Part shown: in pieces, positions 61,262 to 64,000 of the stretch | How the letters are laid out: each line of letters starts with the position of its first letter | Numbering within the stretch: position 1 is the stretch's first letter | From: FEN-1073 sp963780865 | GTDB taxonomy: Bacteria; Chloroflexota; Anaerolineae; Anaerolineales; RBG-16-64-43 | Assembly (NCBI GenBank): GCA_963780865.1 | Contig: CAWADT010000015.1 | Coordinates: 172,066-236,065, forward strand | Direction: 5' to 3' | DNA length: 64,000 bases | Notes under the pieces: generated by a model | What the model was told of the DNA's origin: nothing | Databases searched by the model: none | Seen by the model: only the letters and a program-made list of their open reading frames with translations | Program-made: the position numbers and the translations under genes

Positions 61262-62551
61262 ATGAAAATTTTCTTTGATACGGTCGGCTGCCGCGTGAAT
61301 GAGGCGGAAATTGAAGCGATGGCGGCGGAGGCGCTAACTCGCGGACAGGAGGTGACCGCCGACGCGACGGCCGCCGATTGGATCGTGATCAATACCTGTA
61401 CCGTGACGCGCGAAGCGGAACGCGACAGCCGCCAGAAAACCCGTTCCGCGCACGCGCGCAATCCTGCCGCCCGAATCGCGCTCACCGGCTGCTGGGCGAC
61501 GATGGAGCCGGAGCTCGCCGCCGCGCTGCCAGGCGTGGCACGGGTGATTCCCAACGCTGAGAAGAGCCTCACTGGTTCCATCATCGTGGACGGGAAAGAA
61601 GATTCCCGCGCTGGCGATTCGCCGCTCCCGTCGAACGGGTATCGCCGCCGGACCCGCGCTTACATTAAAGTGCAAGACGGCTGCAATAACGCCTGCGCCT
61701 ACTGCGTCACACGATTGGCGCGCGGTCCGATCCGCAGCCGGGGCGCCGACGGCGTGGTGGAAGATATTCTCGCCGCGGAGCGGGCGGGCGCCAAAGAAAC
61801 GGTGCTGGCCGGCATCCATCTCGGTGCGTGGGGGAGGGAACTGGGGTTGGATTTCGGATTGGAGCAGCTGCTGGAGACGGTCCTGAGGAAAACCTCAATC
61901 CCACGCATCCGCCTCTCCTCGCTCGAGCCGTGGGATTTGCGCCCGGAGTTTTTTCGCCTATGGTCGGATTCCCGCCTGTGCGCCCATCTGCATCTGCCGC
62001 TGCAATCCGGATGTGCCGCGACTCTGCGGCGCATGGTCAGGCGCACCGCGCCTGAGGATTTCGAGCGTATGGTGGAAGCGGCGCGCGAGGCGATTCCCGA
62101 TTTGGCTGTTACCAGCGACTGGATGGTCGGCTTCCCCGGCGAGAGCGAAGCCGAATTCAGGGAAAGCCTCGAGTTCGTTCAGCGGATGAACTTCGCGCGG
62201 CTGCATGTCTTCCGCTTCTCGCCGCGCGCGGGAACTGCGGCGGCGCGCATGCCCGCTGCCATTTCGCCGCAGGAGGCCCGCCGGCGGGCGGCGCTCGCCC
62301 GCCAAACCGCCGACCATGCGGCGGAATCCTTCGCGCGCGGGTACCTTGGCCGCGACACAACGATGGGTCATACTCTTCACCTGGGGGATCGGGCCCGGAG
62401 CGGCGAGGATCGGTCCATGCAGTTGCTCCGCATCCGATTCCACGAAGTGGGTCCGCCGCGTCTCGATCTCCTTGATCATTTCCGAATCTTCATCCGTCGA
62501 GATAATTCGCGGCGTCAGGAAAATCAGCAGTCTTGCCGCGTCCGCTTGTAG
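61262..62551 (+). CDS. MtaB/MiaB-family tRNA methylthiotransferase, 3' end chimeric
   Basis: This radical SAM enzyme would add a methylthio group to tRNA A37 (MtaB: t6A to ms2t6A, the product of TsaD, which is also in the window). The UPF0004 cluster has Cys10, 46 and 77, and the radical SAM cluster has Cys141, 145 and 148 (CNNACAYC). The ATG at 61262 is chosen over an earlier frame start at 61241. Up to about residue 362 the protein is normal. After YLGR (near 62350) the translation is Arg-rich and unlike the family, because the DNA there is the antisense of a secretin gene. The true C-terminus is missing and the stop at 62551 is artificial. Confidence 0.85.
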   Translation: MKIFFDTVGCRVNEAEIEAMAAEALTRGQEVTADATAADWIVINTCTVTREAERDSRQKTRSAHARNPAARIALTGCWATMEPELAAALPGVARVIPNAEKSLTGSIIVDGKEDSRAGDSPLPSNGYRRRTRAYIKVQDGCNNACAYCVTRLARGPIRSRGADGVVEDILAAERAGAKETVLAGIHLGAWGRELGLDFGLEQLLETVLRKTSIPRIRLSSLEPWDLRPEFFRLWSDSRLCAHLHLPLQSGCAATLRRMVRRTAPEDFERMVEAAREAIPDLAVTSDWMVGFPGESEAEFRESLEFVQRMNFARLHVFRFSPRAGTAAARMPAAISPQEARRRAALARQTADHAAESFARGYLGRDTTMGHTLHLGDRARSGEDRSMQLLRIRFHEVGPPRLDLLDHFRIFIRRDNSRRQENQQSCRVRL

Positions 62552-64000
62552 TCATACCGGAACATGTTTCCGATAAGAGGCAGGTCGCCGACCCACGGAA
62601 CCTTCCGTTCATTCACTTCATCGTTCTTCGTGATCATCCCTCCCATGACGATCGTCTGGCCATCGCGTACACCAACGTGCTCTGCGCGACGGTGATGTCC
62701 AGAACGGGAGAGCGGACGGTGCCGCCGCCGGGGTTGGTGACGAGATCGATGCCCTGGCCGGGGGCGAGACCGCTTTTTTCGGCGGCAACTTCCATGACCA
62801 CGGTGCGATCAGGGGTGATGGGCGGCGTGACGACGAGGATGATGCCCGTTTTGGTTTGAATCCCGAGGGGAAGCTGACGCCGGTGGTGCCGTTGGAGATG
62901 AACCCGTTGACGCGAGGAATTTCCTGGCCGACCTGGATGGTGGCCGGCTGGTTATCAAGAGCGCGGTTTGGCGGATCGGCCCGAGCATGTTGATGTGTCA
63001 TTGATGGCCGCTAAGGCTCGCAGCAGAACGCTGACACTCTCCGGAACTCGCGGAAAACACGAATCCGCCGTACCCCAGATCATTGTCCGTTCGTCCCAAA
63101 GCGAAGTCGCTCAACCCCTGGTTTCCAACCGCCCCCGGATTGATCGCAGTGTTCGTGTTGTTTCCAAGCTGCTGATTATTGAACAGGAAGCCGGGGACTG
63201 CCGATTGCGACACCACGTTTTGTGTCGTCGTTTGCACTCCATTCTGTGCGGTCGTCGTCACAGGCAGCGAAATCAACTGTGTCGCCTGGTCCGTGATGAC
63301 GCTCCGGCGGAAGAGTATCGAATCTGCAACCCCAGCTCCATCCCGAATTCATTGACGTTATCAAGTGAGACTTCCACGAGCAAAGCCTGAATGACCACCT
63401 GCTTGGGGGCTTCATCCAGCCGTTCGACCACCTTCTTGATCTCCGGAAGAACCGCGGCGTTGTGCGATCAGCAGGCTGTTGTTCCCCAGTTCCGGAACGA
63501 CGATCACTTCCTTTTCGATCTGCTCAAACGGGCTCACCAGGCCGGGATCGGTCTGTTCCACGTCCCGCCGAGAGCTCAAGAACTGGTTGATCGCCGCGGC
63601 GACCGCATCCGCCCGGCTGTTCTTCAGCTTGATGACGACCGTCTCACGCTGCCGCACGTCGCTTTGATCCAGCTTCAAAAGGATCGACCAGGCCACGTCC
63701 ATGCCCTGGGCACTTCCGACGGCGATGATGCTGTTCGTCCGGACGTCCACTGAAACCTTTAACGGAATCGGCAACCCGGCATCTTCGCTCCCCGCGATCG
63801 TCAATGGTCGCGGAGCGTTGTTTTGGGCCCCCTGTCCTCCCTGCGTCCGGTCGTTCTGGGTGGTGCTGCCGAAGACTTCCAGCAGCAGTCGCGCCATCGC
63901 GGTGGCGTCACCGCGTCAGTTCGAACACCTTGATCTCCGCCACGGCAGAAGCGGGGCGGTCGAGGGTCTTGATCAATGCCTCAATCAATGCCATGCTCTG
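62370..64000 (-). pseudogene. Secretin (GspD-type) C-terminal fragment, multiply frameshifted
   Basis: Joining minus-strand frames from 64000 down to 62370 gives one secretin. The order is: KTLDRPASAVAEIKVFELTR, then NSIIAVGSAQGMDVAWSILLKLD, then VVIQALLVEVSLDNVNEFGMELGL, then LGYGGFVFSASS, then LDNQPATIQVGQEIPRVNGF (the secretin core), and LLIFLTPRIISTDEDSEMIKEIE. At least eight frame changes are needed in 1.6 kb, near 63910, 63470, 63330, 63045, 63000, 62955, 62870 and 62540. Secretins form outer-membrane pores of type II/IV systems, which a monoderm-like Anaerolineae host should not need. It therefore probably comes from another organism (a planctomycete-like source is a guess) or is a decayed gene. 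The 5' end lies outside the window. Confidence 0.8.

Noticed and set aside
62352..62551. Novel Arg-rich C-terminal domain on the mtaB product
   Set aside because: The same DNA reads as a good secretin C-terminus on the other strand, so the plus-strand translation is an artefact of the junction.
63412..63897. Intact 161-residue gene on the minus strand
   Set aside because: It is one frame of a longer secretin interrupted by frame changes at both ends.
1..64000. tRNA, rRNA, integrase, transposase or toxin-antitoxin genes
   Set aside because: None could be recognised on either strand by reading; very short or divergent ones could be missed.

Overview
The window looks like a GC-rich (about 60%) chromosome segment from an uncultured Chloroflexota bacterium, most likely class Anaerolineae. 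This is inferred from gene content, with no database search. Pointers are the many Thr/Pro-linker lipoproteins, an NBR1-type Ig lipoprotein, an LCP protein next to a sortase, the DHH-CBS-CBS-nucleotidyltransferase fusion, and abundant short hairpin repeats between genes. No rRNA, tRNA, CRISPR array, transposase or phage gene was seen.

Layout. 0-6.8 kb: cell-surface genes (sortase, a 48-residue membrane protein, LCP ligase), purA, and DUF2085, DUF4126 and 55-residue membrane proteins. 6.8-11.75 kb: a thiamine unit on the minus strand, with promoter, TPP riboswitch, attenuator, thiN, and the ABC uptake genes thiB-thiP-thiQ. 11.8-14.2 kb: tsaD and an M24 peptidase, overlapping by ATGA. 14.4-17.1 kb: small unknown proteins (one frameshifted) and a diguanylate cyclase. 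17.2-30.9 kb: radA, an anchored M14 peptidase, a methyltransferase-like protein, a PAS histidine kinase, a GNAT, the 877-residue DHH/CBS/nucleotidyltransferase fusion, a second acetyltransferase-like gene, a DnaA-box-like cluster at 27.65-27.79 kb, a PH-like membrane protein, ilvE and a lipoprotein esterase. 31.3-38.3 kb: a GntR(YtrA)-controlled eight-gene operon with a stomatin-like protein, two ABC exporters, a YhfC-type intramembrane protease and an Ig/TM/zinc-ribbon protein. 38.3-44 kb: an esterase-fold lipoprotein with an altered nucleophile, a cNMP-binding/PH membrane protein with def, and an overlapping flavodiiron protein-rubredoxin pair. 44-51.1 kb: rpoD-dnaG, an NBR1-Ig lipoprotein and clpC. 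51.4-61.1 kb: nth, a GAF kinase, an M1 peptidase lipoprotein, rsmG, recF, a YprB-like nuclease and a lipoprotein. 61.2-64 kb: an mtaB-like gene that runs into a multiply frameshifted secretin (GspD-type) fragment on the opposite strand. That junction looks chimeric.

How genes work together. Thiamine is imported by ThiBPQ and converted to TPP by ThiN, under TPP feedback at the riboswitch. Flavodiiron protein and rubredoxin form an O2/NO detoxification pair, which fits an anaerobe. dnaG-rpoD form a compact macromolecular-synthesis operon. The most system-like unknown is the 31-38 kb operon: its regulator family usually controls ABC exporters responding to cell-envelope stress, and this one adds SPFH, protease and zinc-ribbon partners. 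At least six dispersed inverted-repeat elements lie between genes; three belong to one family.
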